Assembly (NCBI RefSeq): GCF_008801695.1
Contig: NZ_VZPF01000036.1
Coordinates: 1-47,061, forward strand
Reading direction: 5' to 3'
Length of the DNA: 47,061 bases
Source of the DNA: Pantoea stewartii subsp. stewartii
GTDB lineage: Bacteria; Pseudomonadota; Gammaproteobacteria; Enterobacterales; Enterobacteriaceae
The notes beneath the pieces were generated by a model. That model was not told where the DNA came from. It searched no databases and saw nothing but the letters and a program-made list of their open reading frames with translations. Made by a program: the position numbers and the translations under genes. Below, piece after piece: positions 32,281 through 39,277 of the stretch (positions within the stretch are counted from its first letter, which is position 1; each line of letters starts with the position of its first letter).

Positions 32281-32568
32281 TTATCCTTTCTCGATGCCGC
32301 CCCGGCCACGCCGATTTGACGGCGCGTTCCATTCCCTGATCTGCGTAACGTGCCGCTTTTCAGCGTCTAACACGACCTGCCATTCTGCTGCAGCGGCGCG
32401 TATCGCCCGGCGGGCCTTCACAAGCGCGAGGGCGGTAATGTGACGGTCTTCTGAATGATGGTGCCGGTACAGCTCCCTGAATACTTTCAGACCTACGCGC
32501 TGGCTGAGAACGTGACTTACATAGCCGACCGCCATCGGGCTGACCAGGCGGCGTTTGGTGTGCTTCAT
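32281..32568 (-). CDS. Small hypothetical basic protein
   Basis: A 95-residue His/Arg-rich helical protein (MAVGYVSHVLSQRVGLKVFRELYRHHHSEDRH). Unrecognised. Downstream member of the transcript that begins at the gene at 32616. Confidence 0.6.
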   Translation of the reverse strand: MKHTKRRLVSPMAVGYVSHVLSQRVGLKVFRELYRHHHSEDRHITALALVKARRAIRAAAAEWQVVLDAEKRHVTQIREWNAPSNRRGRGGIEKG

Positions 32569-32615
32569 GTGATGCTCCGTAGGGTTGCCCGGCGCACTGC
32601 CGGGCGGGGTGACAA

Positions 32616-33005
32616 TCAGGCGTGGCGTTTGTAAGGCATAATTCGGTCGTTCGGCGGGAAACCTTCAATGCGGCGTATCATTTCGCCCAGGACGGTGCTG
32701 GCATAGCTCAGGCGCTCCTGCTCCGCGCTGTCGCGGCTGGCGGCAAACGCCTCGTTGTTTATGGCGATCTGCTTTTTGATTTTCTCCACCACGTCGGCCC
32801 GCGTGTCGCCGGACACCGCGAACTCTTTCAGGTAGCGCTCCAGCGAGTCGGCGAAGCCTTCCTCAAATTCCCATGCGCGCCAGACAAGGTGCCCGTTGTG
32901 GCGAACTTCAATCTGCGAGCCGCTGCGGCTGCTGGCAGATTCCTGCGCGGTGTAACCCTGTTTCAGCAGGTAGGCGTTAATCAGTGCGCGTGTTACGTCG
33001 TTCAT
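32616..33005 (-). CDS. Hypothetical protein with conserved promoter-leader
   Basis: A 129-residue protein: RALINAYLLKQGYTAQES, WRAWEFEEGFADSLERYLKEFA, EQERLSYASTVLGEMIRRIEG. Mostly helical; no family recognised. It carries the SD ACAGGAGA and the first of three nearly identical upstream regulatory modules shared with the genes at 33872 and 34202. Confidence 0.62.
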   Translation of the reverse strand: MNDVTRALINAYLLKQGYTAQESASSRSGSQIEVRHNGHLVWRAWEFEEGFADSLERYLKEFAVSGDTRADVVEKIKKQIAINNEAFAASRDSAEQERLSYASTVLGEMIRRIEGFPPNDRIMPYKRHA

Positions 33006-33011
33006 GGTGTT

Positions 33012-33121
33012 TCTCCTGTCGTTTTTCTTCTGTCGGATTTCGGCGGGTGGCGTCCCGCCTTGAACACCAATCTAACTCTGGTGCAGGACCGCAGCCAGTA
33101 TTATTTTCACTTTTTAGTGAA
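33012..33121 (-). promoter_or_regulatory. Promoter-operator-leader module, copy 1
   Basis: In transcription order: operator dyad TTCACT-N4-AGTGAA (33121-33106), a -10-like TTAGAT, leader hairpin GGCGGG/CCCGCC (33042-33059), and ACGACAGGAGAAACACC before the ATG. The same parts in the same order precede two other small genes. Confidence 0.65.
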
Positions 33122-33155
33122 ATTTGTTTTTTTGGTTTATTTTCATATTTCAGGC

Positions 33156-33181
33156 AAAAAAAAGCCCCGGCGAAGCGGGGC
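33156..33181 (-). terminator. Terminator after the acetyltransferase gene
   Basis: Minus-strand stem GCCCCG/CGGGGC (33164-33181) followed by eight T (33163-33156). Confidence 0.8.
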
Positions 33182-33206
33182 GCGATGGCGGGGTGTGGCG
33201 CGGAAC

Positions 33207-33797
33207 TTAGCCGACGCTTGAAAGCGTGCGGCACTTATGATCGCCACCGACCATCGTGTATTCGCGCTTGCTGTAGCAGGTAACGCCAGACGGCAGATCG
33301 ACGTTAACGAGCGTACCCGCGCCGATGGTCACATCGTCACCGATGTTCATGTCCAGCCCAATCAGGCAGCAGTGTGCGCCAATAGTGACGTTATCCCCGA
33401 TGCGAATAACACCGGTCTTATCCAGCTTCGCGCCGATGGTGCAGTTCTGGTGAATCTGGAAGTTTTCGCCGATGCGGCACAGGCGGCTGATGACGACCCC
33501 GTTTTCGTGAATGATGCGCAGCCCCGGCCCGATTTCCGCGCCTAACTGGATTTCAACGTTGTGCCGCTGGCTGATGCGGCGATTTAGCCAGTCTGCAAAC
33601 TTCCCGCGACGCCTTCCCCCGAGGGCATGCAGATACGACGCCACGCGCCATTTAAAGACGTAGCGCACCTGATAGTTGCGAAGGTAGCGGCGAAGGGCGC
33701 GGTCCCACGTAAATTTATGGTCAAGGCCAACCACTTCGCGGTGGAGGCACGCTTTCAAATGCTCATATGGCGATTGTTCGGTCATCGTTGTTATCAC
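33207..33797 (-). CDS. Hexapeptide acetyltransferase (CysE/WcaB-like)
   Basis: A 196-residue left-handed beta-helix acyltransferase. An N-terminal helical part is followed by hexapeptide turns (VEIQLGAEIGPGLRIIHENGVVI, IRIGDNVTIGAHCCLIGLDMNIGDDVTIGAGTLV). IIHENG occupies the place of the catalytic His block of CysE. A phage copy may acetylate host surface sugar (lysogenic conversion) or serine; the CysE C-terminal tail needed for cysteine synthase binding is not evident. Confidence 0.78.
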   Translation of the reverse strand: MITTMTEQSPYEHLKACLHREVVGLDHKFTWDRALRRYLRNYQVRYVFKWRVASYLHALGGRRRGKFADWLNRRISQRHNVEIQLGAEIGPGLRIIHENGVVISRLCRIGENFQIHQNCTIGAKLDKTGVIRIGDNVTIGAHCCLIGLDMNIGDDVTIGAGTLVNVDLPSGVTCYSKREYTMVGGDHKCRTLSSVG

Positions 33798-33828
33798 TAC
33801 CTAAAAGGTGCGCCGCAATGCGAACGCG

Positions 33829-33847
33829 AAAAAGGGGCAAAAGCCCC
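33829..33847 (-). terminator. Terminator after the 72-aa gene
   Basis: Minus-strand stem GGGGC/GCCCC with a TTTT loop followed by five T. Confidence 0.75.
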
Positions 33848-33871
33848 GAACGGATGGGGTCGTGGCCCCGG

Positions 33872-34090
33872 TTAATCCATGTAATAGCAAGACAGCGTGC
33901 GCAGCTTTCGCTTGACGTCCTCAAGCTGCTGGCGAATTTCTGTGATCTGGTCACCCAGCATGGCGCCCTCGGCGCTGTTGTCGCCCGTGAGCTGGCAGAA
34001 AAACTGCTGCAGGTTTTCACCGGCGTCCATGATCTGATTCTGCGCGCTGGTGAGTTCTGCCCACGCTTGCTGGTTGGTAATGGTTTTCAT
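33872..34090 (-). CDS. Small coiled-coil protein
   Basis: A 72-residue protein (MKTITNQQAWAELTSAQNQI ... LGDQITEIRQQLEDVKRKLR) predicted to be a helical hairpin. The ATG at 34090 is chosen because ACAGGAGA precedes it; a longer start would run into the leader hairpin. Not recognised. Controlled by module copy 2. Confidence 0.62.
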   Translation of the reverse strand: MKTITNQQAWAELTSAQNQIMDAGENLQQFFCQLTGDNSAEGAMLGDQITEIRQQLEDVKRKLRTLSCYYMD

Positions 34091-34198
34091 GCGTTCTCCT
34101 GTCGTTGCTTTCATTGTCGGCGGGTGGCGTCCCGCCTTGAAAAAAAGATAACTCTGCTGGCCTTTGCAGGCCAGCATTGTTATTCACTTTTTAGTGAA
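34091..34198 (-). promoter_or_regulatory. Promoter-operator-leader module, copy 2
   Basis: Operator ATTCACT-N4-AGTGAAT (34199-34182), a -10-like TTATCT, leader hairpin GGCGGG/CCCGCC (34119-34136) and ACAGGAGA SD, in the same order and spacing as copies 1 and 3. An additional dyad TGCTGGCC/GGCCAGCA lies between operator and -10. Confidence 0.65.
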
Positions 34199-34201
34199 TG
34201 T

Positions 34202-34423
34202 TTACTTTTTAGCTCCTCTGCTTCTGGCAAGCGTTTTTTCCAGAAGGGCGGTCAGGCCTGCCTTGCGCACCTCATCCCGGCAGCGTTCGCGAAGGGATGC
34301 CTGCGTAGCGGTAAAATCAAAGCGGGTGCCGAAAAAGTTAACCATCACCTGTTTGGGCAGAAACTCCACTTTCACGTTGCCGCCGCCGAAGCGAAACTCT
34401 AAAGGCTCAACTGTCTTATGCAT
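34202..34423 (-). CDS. Small hypothetical basic protein
   Basis: A 73-residue protein starting MHKTVEPLEFRFGGGNVKVEF, beta strands then a helix (LRERCRDEVRKAGLTALLEK). Unrecognised. Controlled by module copy 3; divergent from the HigBA-like pair. Confidence 0.6.
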   Translation of the reverse strand: MHKTVEPLEFRFGGGNVKVEFLPKQVMVNFFGTRFDFTATQASLRERCRDEVRKAGLTALLEKTLARSRGAKK

Positions 34424-34532
34424 CTGTATCTCCTGTCGTTTTTGGTATTCGCTACGGGTGGCGTCCCGCAGCGAGACGCAATATAGCTCTGCTGCATTTT
34501 CACGTAAAGTAGTATATTCACTAATAAGTGAA
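34424..34532 (-). promoter_or_regulatory. Promoter-operator-leader module, copy 3 (divergent with TA genes)
   Basis: Operator ATTCACT-N4-AGTGAAT (34516-34533), then on the minus strand TTTACG and TATATT 17 bases apart (a good sigma-70 promoter), leader hairpin CGGG/CCCG (34455-34468) and ACGACAGGAGA. The operator also lies just upstream of the plus-strand toxin gene, so one regulator could control both directions. Confidence 0.68.
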
Positions 34533-34593
34533 TTTTACCCATTGAGTTAAATTTAATGCGGAGGTATTCTTTCCCCACTGAAACGGAGGAGCC

Positions 34594-34902
34594 ATGTACA
34601 AGGTGTTAGCGCATGAGCTGGCGCGGCAGGAGCTGAAATCGCTGCCGGACCAGCTTCGAGGTCGTATGTTCCGACTGATTGAACGGATGGAAACAGAAGG
34701 GCAGCTGAAAATGCCCCACAGCAAGGTGATCGGCGGTGGCCTGTTTGAGCTACGCGTTGGCGGCACAGACATAGCGCGAACCCTGTACTGTTACTCAGAC
34801 GGCCACACAATTTACCTGCTGCATGCCTTCGTAAAGAAGACCGAGAAAACGCCCGCCAGCGCAATAAAACTGGCGCGGCAACGCCTGGAGGATTTTGAAT
34901 GA
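34594..34902 (+). CDS. HigB/RelE-like toxin (N15 gp49-like)
   Basis: A 102-residue protein of the phage-derived Gp49-like/HigB family (MYKVLAHELARQELKSLP ... GGGLFELRVGGTDIARTLYCY ... IYLLHAFVKKTEKTP). Members are ribosome-dependent mRNA endonucleases. The gene overlaps the antitoxin as ATGA, toxin first, as in hig systems and N15. Here it would stabilise the linear plasmid and may arrest infected cells. Confidence 0.85.
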   Translation: MYKVLAHELARQELKSLPDQLRGRMFRLIERMETEGQLKMPHSKVIGGGLFELRVGGTDIARTLYCYSDGHTIYLLHAFVKKTEKTPASAIKLARQRLEDFE

Positions 34903-35183
34903 AACCAGTATCTGTAAGTGAACTGAAACAAGACATGCTGAGCAGCCCGGAATCCGTGGAGGCGTATGAAGACGCCGACCGCGAACTTGCGGTGCTGGAG
35001 GCGCTGCATTCCATGCGCGAGCACGCAAAAATCACGAAGGCGGAGCTGGCGCGACGCCTGAACATCCAGCCATCGGCGATCACGAATCTGGAAAAGAACC
35101 CGCTGGGCGCAAGCCTCAAAACGCTGAACCGGTACGCGAAAGCGTGCGGTGCGACCTTCGATTTCAGCATCGTATACAAGTAA
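34899..35183 (+). CDS. HigA-like antitoxin (XRE)
   Basis: A 94-residue protein with a C-terminal XRE helix-turn-helix (AKITKAELARRLNIQPSAITNLEKNP). It should bind the toxin and repress the pair. The dyad at 34517-34532 is a candidate operator, which would also bring the repeated modules at 33.1 and 34.2 kb under its control. Confidence 0.85.
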   Translation: MKPVSVSELKQDMLSSPESVEAYEDADRELAVLEALHSMREHAKITKAELARRLNIQPSAITNLEKNPLGASLKTLNRYAKACGATFDFSIVYK

Positions 35184-35194
35184 GCCATCCAATT

Positions 35195-35208
35195 GGGACC
35201 ACGGTCCC
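35195..35208. promoter_or_regulatory. SopB centromere site 9
   Basis: TGGGACCACGGTCCCA, full dyad, directly downstream of the antitoxin gene. Confidence 0.8.
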
Positions 35209-35216
35209 AACTCAAG

Positions 35217-35239
35217 ACGCCGGGCATACCGGCGTTTTT
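35217..35239 (+). terminator. Terminator after the toxin-antitoxin pair
   Basis: Stem ACGCCGG/CCGGCGT with a GCATA loop, then five T. Confidence 0.8.
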
Positions 35240-35438
35240 ATGCCTGCATTTCACCGTCTGTATAACCTTCCAGACCGCAAAGCACACCTTCCAGCGCTAT
35301 GCGCGCGTGCTTTGGCACGCCCGATACGCCTTCGGCATTCATCATAATTTCATGAATACAGCGGAGACTCGCAACCGCCTGGATTAAGTCGGCCTGCAGG
35401 CTTGCGGTGTCCGCGAGTGAATTAGTGTTGTTTGTCAT
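35238..35438 (-). CDS. Small hypothetical protein
   Basis: A 66-residue mostly helical protein (ADLIQAVASLRCIHEIMMNAEG ... KHARIALEGVLCGLEGYTDGE). Plausible phage protein with weak SD; it converges on the TA terminator. Unrecognised. Confidence 0.5.
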   Translation of the reverse strand: MTNNTNSLADTASLQADLIQAVASLRCIHEIMMNAEGVSGVPKHARIALEGVLCGLEGYTDGEMQA

Positions 35439-35887
35439 TGTTACAATCCGTTATTAACTTTGGGCCTGACTGCCCCGCCGGAAAGGCGGTAGCGCCTTAT
35501 ATCATTCGCAGGGGAATGAAAAGGCGATAATTGATTTTAAGAGTTGTCTGAGCGGCGATACATTATCCCAACTGACGAATCCCGTCTACAGAAACGCGAA
35601 CTTAATTCAGATTATTTTAATGTTTTGTTATCGCGATTTGTGCGGCGCTGAAATATGCCAATACTGTGGGGAAAGATATTTACTTTTCCAGCATGAGCCG
35701 TTTAGTTAATTACGAGAGGGATAATTCCCGCATACCCTAGAAAGCTCCTAACTCTGGCGTCCTGACAGTAAGTAAAGAGTGTGCAAGGTCGGTCATGAAT
35801 AGAGCGATTTCGCCTTATAACAATCTATAAGGCGGTTCAATATGAAATATGTATCGTTTGTTTACTGCATGTAATGCGCCGGGCGGG
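35439..35887. other. Non-coding stretch between early genes
   Basis: About 450 AT-rich bases without a credible gene. It holds an inverted repeat CGCCTTATA/TATAAGGCG (35811-35834, six-base loop, no T run) and CATTC/GAATG at about 35505-35520. It could carry a small RNA, an operator, or a nut-like element for the minus-strand early transcript. Confidence 0.35.
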
Positions 35888-36829
35888 TTATTCAGCCCAC
35901 TCTGTGCGCGTGGTGCCGGTTGAGCCGTGGAAGTAGACGCGGAGCGTGTCGAAAATCTCCCATGCGAACCCGCCGAGGATCAGCATTTCCGTGGCGTAGT
36001 GGTGCGCCTCGTCGCCTTCGTTGCTGGCTGCAGCGCCCGCGTAATCCAGCCCCTTTAGGTGTACGGGGCCGCTCTCCGGGACGTTGAGCGTAAACGTGGC
36101 CACAACCGTTGGATCGCCTTTCTCTACGGGCCTGACGAGCTGCATTTCCACGGCGCGAACCATCATATCGCTCAGCACTTTCCCGACGCCCTCGTCGCGC
36201 AGGTCCACACCGTCGAACGTCACGCGCTGGTCGCCGTCAGTGGCCTGCACCTTGCCGTTTGCGGGAATAATTAAATTATTTGGGAAGCCTTCGGCATATT
36301 TAAACCCCTTGCAGAGCTGGCGCGCCAGCAGGCGTGAGGCAAGGTCATAAATCAGCGGTGTGGTTTTCAGGCTGCCAATAGCGCTGCGCAGGTGTTTAAG
36401 CGCCTTCTGACACTGCCCGGCGGAGCTGCCACCGCACCAGATGCGCCCGACGTTTTCATCAAAAATCAGGTACACGATCGTTTCGCGTATCGGGGCGGTT
36501 TTCAGCACCTCACGCTCGGCCTGCTGCCACATCTCTTCTGTCAGTTCAGACGTGATTTCTCGGCCCTTGTCAGTTGCCTTTTGTAACCTTTGCTTGTGCA
36601 GTCTTGTTACGGCGTGTTTATTGGCTGTCCGTTTATTTTCAACGTATTTAAACAACCAGCGATTATCAGCGTGTATAAAGTGATCACTTTGCGTTAAAAG
36701 GCCAAAACCTTTAGAAATATGCAAAGTATCAGTTAATTCTCTGAATGCGTAATCAGATAAGCATTCCTGGATATTTTCAGGAATATTACTTGTCGTCATG
36801 AATGGAAAAATTGCTCGTAAATTTCTCAT
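35888..36829 (-). CDS. RdgC-like recombination-associated protein
   Basis: A 313-residue protein resembling host RdgC: short N-terminal NLRAIFPF..., the block ETIVYLIFDENVGRIWCGGSSAGQCQKALKHLRSAIGSLKTTPL (about residues 115-155) matching the RdgC centre, and a long helical/strand C-terminal half. RdgC is a ring-forming DNA-binding protein that restrains RecA. In a linear plasmid it could protect hairpin ends or favour phage recombination. Located in the early operon downstream of cro and Q. Confidence 0.7.
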   Translation of the reverse strand: MRNLRAIFPFMTTSNIPENIQECLSDYAFRELTDTLHISKGFGLLTQSDHFIHADNRWLFKYVENKRTANKHAVTRLHKQRLQKATDKGREITSELTEEMWQQAEREVLKTAPIRETIVYLIFDENVGRIWCGGSSAGQCQKALKHLRSAIGSLKTTPLIYDLASRLLARQLCKGFKYAEGFPNNLIIPANGKVQATDGDQRVTFDGVDLRDEGVGKVLSDMMVRAVEMQLVRPVEKGDPTVVATFTLNVPESGPVHLKGLDYAGAAASNEGDEAHHYATEMLILGGFAWEIFDTLRVYFHGSTGTTRTEWAE

Positions 36830-36833
36830 GATT

Positions 36834-37052
36834 TTATTTGTTACCCGGCCTGCGTGATTTATTTAAACTTTGCATTAATGGCGAGACGTAATTAGACAGA
36901 TGTATATTGTTTTCTTTTATTTGATAGTCTGATTTTTTTCTCAATGGAATATGGTCAGCTCCACGCAGCTTTAATAAATATTCCTGCGTAAAGTCGTAGT
37001 CATATTGCGGAGCCGCATTGCGACCTATTCCCGCGCTAATGTCGTTAGTCAT
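36834..37052 (-). CDS. Small hypothetical protein of the early operon
   Basis: A 72-residue protein (MTNDISAGIGRNAAPQYDYD ... YVSPLMQSLNKSRRPGNK). The start at 37052 has AAGG nine bases upstream; a longer form would cross a SopB site. Unrecognised. Confidence 0.55.
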   Translation of the reverse strand: MTNDISAGIGRNAAPQYDYDFTQEYLLKLRGADHIPLRKKSDYQIKENNIHLSNYVSPLMQSLNKSRRPGNK

Positions 37053-37071
37053 AATTATCTGCCTTTGCATC

Positions 37072-37085
37072 GGGACCGTGGTCCC
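37072..37085. promoter_or_regulatory. SopB centromere site 10
   Basis: GGGACCGTGGTCCC dyad in a small gap of the early operon. Confidence 0.8.
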
Positions 37086-37091
37086 AATCCG

Positions 37092-37397
37092 TTAAACCGT
37101 TTTAGCCAGGTGGAGCGGCTGGTTTTGCTGGCTATCGAACTTCTCGATCCACAGCTGCTCGGTATGCACATCGCCCGACTTGTTCATGCCGCACCATTCG
37201 GCGATCACGCTTTGCTTATTGCTCGACGGGTAGGTCTCAATCTTGCAGGACGGGCAAAACATGAAGACTTCGCCCGGCGTCTTTGCGCGACGCATGATGG
37301 GGCGCGAGGGTGCGCGCCTCAGTACCTGCTTACACAGACAGTCGGGTACGTCGCCGCCCGTCGCGTTCGGCTTTGTGTTGCCGTTCCACATGCGCAA
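37092..37397 (-). CDS. Small protein with zinc-type cysteines
   Basis: A 101-residue protein overlapping the end of the Q-like gene. CLC (about residue 20), MFCPSCK (about 46) and WCG suggest a zinc ribbon. The start could be a few codons downstream. It may be a Nin-type or antitermination-associated factor; not recognised. Confidence 0.5.
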   Translation of the reverse strand: MRMWNGNTKPNATGGDVPDCLCKQVLRRAPSRPIMRRAKTPGEVFMFCPSCKIETYPSSNKQSVIAEWCGMNKSGDVHTEQLWIEKFDSQQNQPLHLAKTV

Positions 37398-38007
37398 TTA
37401 CCTCGTTATCCAGTTCTTCACACAGCGCCAGAAGCAGCGACCAGCGCGGCAAATAGTGGCCCTGCCAGTTATTTGGCTTTATTCCTAAAAGCTGGCTCAG
37501 GTGCGCGCCGGTATATTCCAGCTGCGGCCCCCTGACTTTCCCTACAGACACCTGGACGGCTAACAAAACCAATGAACGGAGCTTTTGCTGCATTTTTTCC
37601 GCCATTTTTCGTGTACGCGTTTCGCTTTCACGAACAAGGAACCGGTCCCATATGTCTTTACAAATGATCAATTGATGATCAAATTTAAGGTCCTCGCCGT
37701 AGCAGTATTTCGCCCAGGCTAAATGCAGATCGGGCAGCTTATTTACCGCCTGACGCCAGATGCCAGTTTTGAATGCAGCCTCTAAAATCAGTGGCTTATT
37801 CTGTTTATATTTCTTCCCTTCCCGATATCGCACTGGTTCGGCTTCGATTTTCACGACGCTTTCGCCAGACTCCACCTCGCGAGTGGGCCGGTCGGTGTAA
37901 TCATCCCCGCCTGCCATATCACTCATGATCGCAATCTGTCCCTTCTGCCCTAATGGCAGGTCGCAAAGGGCAACGCGCAGCTGTTCCCGGACGTACTCTC
38001 CCAGCAT
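37330..38007 (-). CDS. Q-like late antiterminator
   Basis: A 225-residue protein starting at the ATG of a TAATG overlap with cro. Blocks LPDLHLAWAKYCYGEDLKFD and LSQLLGIKPNNWQGHYLPRW resemble phage antitermination proteins of the Q type, and it takes the cro-proximal position of N15 Q. Its function would be to let polymerase from the late promoter (about 32.2 kb) pass the terminators at 32.16, 27.9, 27.4 and 10.46 kb. Confidence 0.6.
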   Translation of the reverse strand: MLGEYVREQLRVALCDLPLGQKGQIAIMSDMAGGDDYTDRPTREVESGESVVKIEAEPVRYREGKKYKQNKPLILEAAFKTGIWRQAVNKLPDLHLAWAKYCYGEDLKFDHQLIICKDIWDRFLVRESETRTRKMAEKMQQKLRSLVLLAVQVSVGKVRGPQLEYTGAHLSQLLGIKPNNWQGHYLPRWSLLLALCEELDNEVIAHVERQHKAERDGRRRTRLSV

Positions 38008-38225
38008 TAGCGCTTTCCTCTTTTTCGCCGTCCGGATGGCGTCCCGGCGGCCTGTTCGCGTGAGTAGTCTGAAATCAACGCACCGGCGGTTTTCACTTCC
38101 AGTTCGTACTGCCGCGCAGGCGGCACTTCTTCGCCCCACTGATACACAGAGTGGCGGGAGAGATTCAGTGCTTTTGCAGCCCGCGCAATGCTGCCGTAGT
38201 GCGCGATTACGTCCGATGTTTTCAT
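38007..38225 (-). CDS. cro: Cro-like repressor
   Basis: A 72-residue HTH protein: MKTSDVIAHYGSIARAAKAL, then NLSRHSVYQWGEEVPPARQYELEV and TAGAL, close to P22/HK022-type Cro. It is transcribed divergently from cI, with the operator between them, and opens the early operon (cro-Q-...-rdgC). Confidence 0.85.
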   Translation of the reverse strand: MKTSDVIAHYGSIARAAKALNLSRHSVYQWGEEVPPARQYELEVKTAGALISDYSREQAAGTPSGRRKRGKR

Positions 38226-38255
38226 GCTCGCAATGTTAACCGTGCTTAACTTATC

Positions 38256-38275
38256 TTGTAAAGTCAGATTTACAA
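38256..38275. promoter_or_regulatory. CI/Cro operator dyad
   Basis: TTGTAAA-N6-TTTACAA, a perfect 20-base dyad between cro and cI. A degenerate copy (TTGTAAA-N6-TTAACGC) lies at 39022-39041 after cI. This is the likely O_R-type control site of the switch. Confidence 0.65.
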
Positions 38276-38354
38276 AAATGAGTGCTCAATTTTTCTGCAT
38301 TTTTCTGGCTGCTATGTATAGCTGGCTTCACAAAGATCATTTATCATCATCCGC

Positions 38355-38999
38355 ATGAATAGAGGACAGTGGCTAAAGGCGCGCCGTGAAGCGCTTAAGA
38401 ACTCAGACAAAGGGACCGCCAGCGATTTTTCGCTGCGTGGGGTAGCTGAACGTGTCGGTGTTTCTGCCGCCGGGTTAAGCAATCTTGAACGCACCGACGC
38501 TATGCCAACGCTGGATCTGGCAATGAAGCTGGCGAATGATTATGGGAAATCAGTGGAATGGATTCTGACAGGGAAGGACACCGCAGCGGACAACGGTATC
38601 CCGATTGTTGGAAACGTAACGAACGGACCCAGCGCCGATTATCTGGAACACGGCCTGCGCTTTCCGGGCGAGTACCAGTACGTTGATCTGCCGACCAGTA
38701 TTCGTCGCCGCTGCTATGCACTGCGCATAAACGAAGAGGCCAGCAGCCCGACATACCGCACCGGCGAATTTGCCATTTTTGACCCGAAGCTGCCGCATAT
38801 TTTGGGCGAAGATCATTTGGTTAAATTTTCAAACGGTGATACGGTTGCGGAACTTCTACTGCTGATTAGCGAAAGAGACGGTCAGTACGTTTTTAACTCA
38901 GTTAGAGACGGACACCGCCGCATCGTTAAAGATTCAAAAGACGTGATCATGATGCTTCCTGTTTTAGCCGTTGCGAAGTCTTTCGCAGTTAGGAAGTAG
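38355..38999 (+). CDS. CI-like prophage repressor with a degenerate S24 domain
   Basis: A 214-residue repressor: HTH at about residues 25-50 (LRGVAERVGVSAAGLSNLER) and an S24/LexA-like C-terminal domain (about 82-205). The Ser of the family's GDSM block is replaced (EEASSP, Ala129) and the Lys position reads TVAEL (Ala165), so self-cleavage looks lost. The Ala-Gly cleavage site is also absent (VGNVTNGP). No SD precedes the ATG; the mRNA may be leaderless like lambda pRM. Confidence 0.88.
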   Translation: MNRGQWLKARREALKNSDKGTASDFSLRGVAERVGVSAAGLSNLERTDAMPTLDLAMKLANDYGKSVEWILTGKDTAADNGIPIVGNVTNGPSADYLEHGLRFPGEYQYVDLPTSIRRRCYALRINEEASSPTYRTGEFAIFDPKLPHILGEDHLVKFSNGDTVAELLLLISERDGQYVFNSVRDGHRRIVKDSKDVIMMLPVLAVAKSFAVRK

Positions 39000-39021
39000 G
39001 GATCTCGATCTTAAACAAAAT

Positions 39022-39065
39022 TTGTAAAGCCAGCTTAACGCGGTTATCATTTTGCCGGTGATAAC
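39022..39065. promoter_or_regulatory. Operator-like dyads between cI and repA
   Basis: A degenerate CI-type half-palindrome (39022-39041) is followed by GTTATCA-N9-TGATAAC (39043-39065). Either could couple repA or cI expression to immunity. Confidence 0.4.
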
Positions 39066-39129
39066 ACAGCGCACGGCTGGCTATTAAAATGGCGGATTAG
39101 TGAGCGAAACGCGGATCTCCGGGCGAAAA

Positions 39130-39157
39130 AAAACCCGGTTTTGCCGACCGGGTTTTC
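39130..39157. terminator. Terminator after cI
   Basis: Long stem AAAACCCGGT/ACCGGGTTTT with TTTGCCG loop (39130-39156). The A and T flanks make it usable in both directions. Confidence 0.8.
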
Positions 39158-39173
39158 TCTCTGATTCATAATG

Positions 39174-39235
39174 CCGGTCTTAAAGAACCTGCAAATGACG
39201 TACTTCGTAAGAGTTGTCATTGTAGCTAAGACCGG
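39174..39235. promoter_or_regulatory. Nested dyad in the repA leader
   Basis: CCGGTCTTA (39174-39182) pairs with TAAGACCGG (39227-39235); inside it ATGAC/GTCAT (39195-39220) forms a second stem. It ends 42 bases before repA and could be a structured leader or a regulatory RNA for replication control. Confidence 0.45.
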
Positions 39236-39277
39236 TGCCTGTGCGCAAGATTAATGCGTACTTTTACTGGTTAAAAA

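Noticed and set aside
34594..35183. Toxin-antitoxin pair as a novel system
   Set aside because: It is clearly of the known HigBA / N15 gp49 type, so it is listed as a feature and not as a finding.
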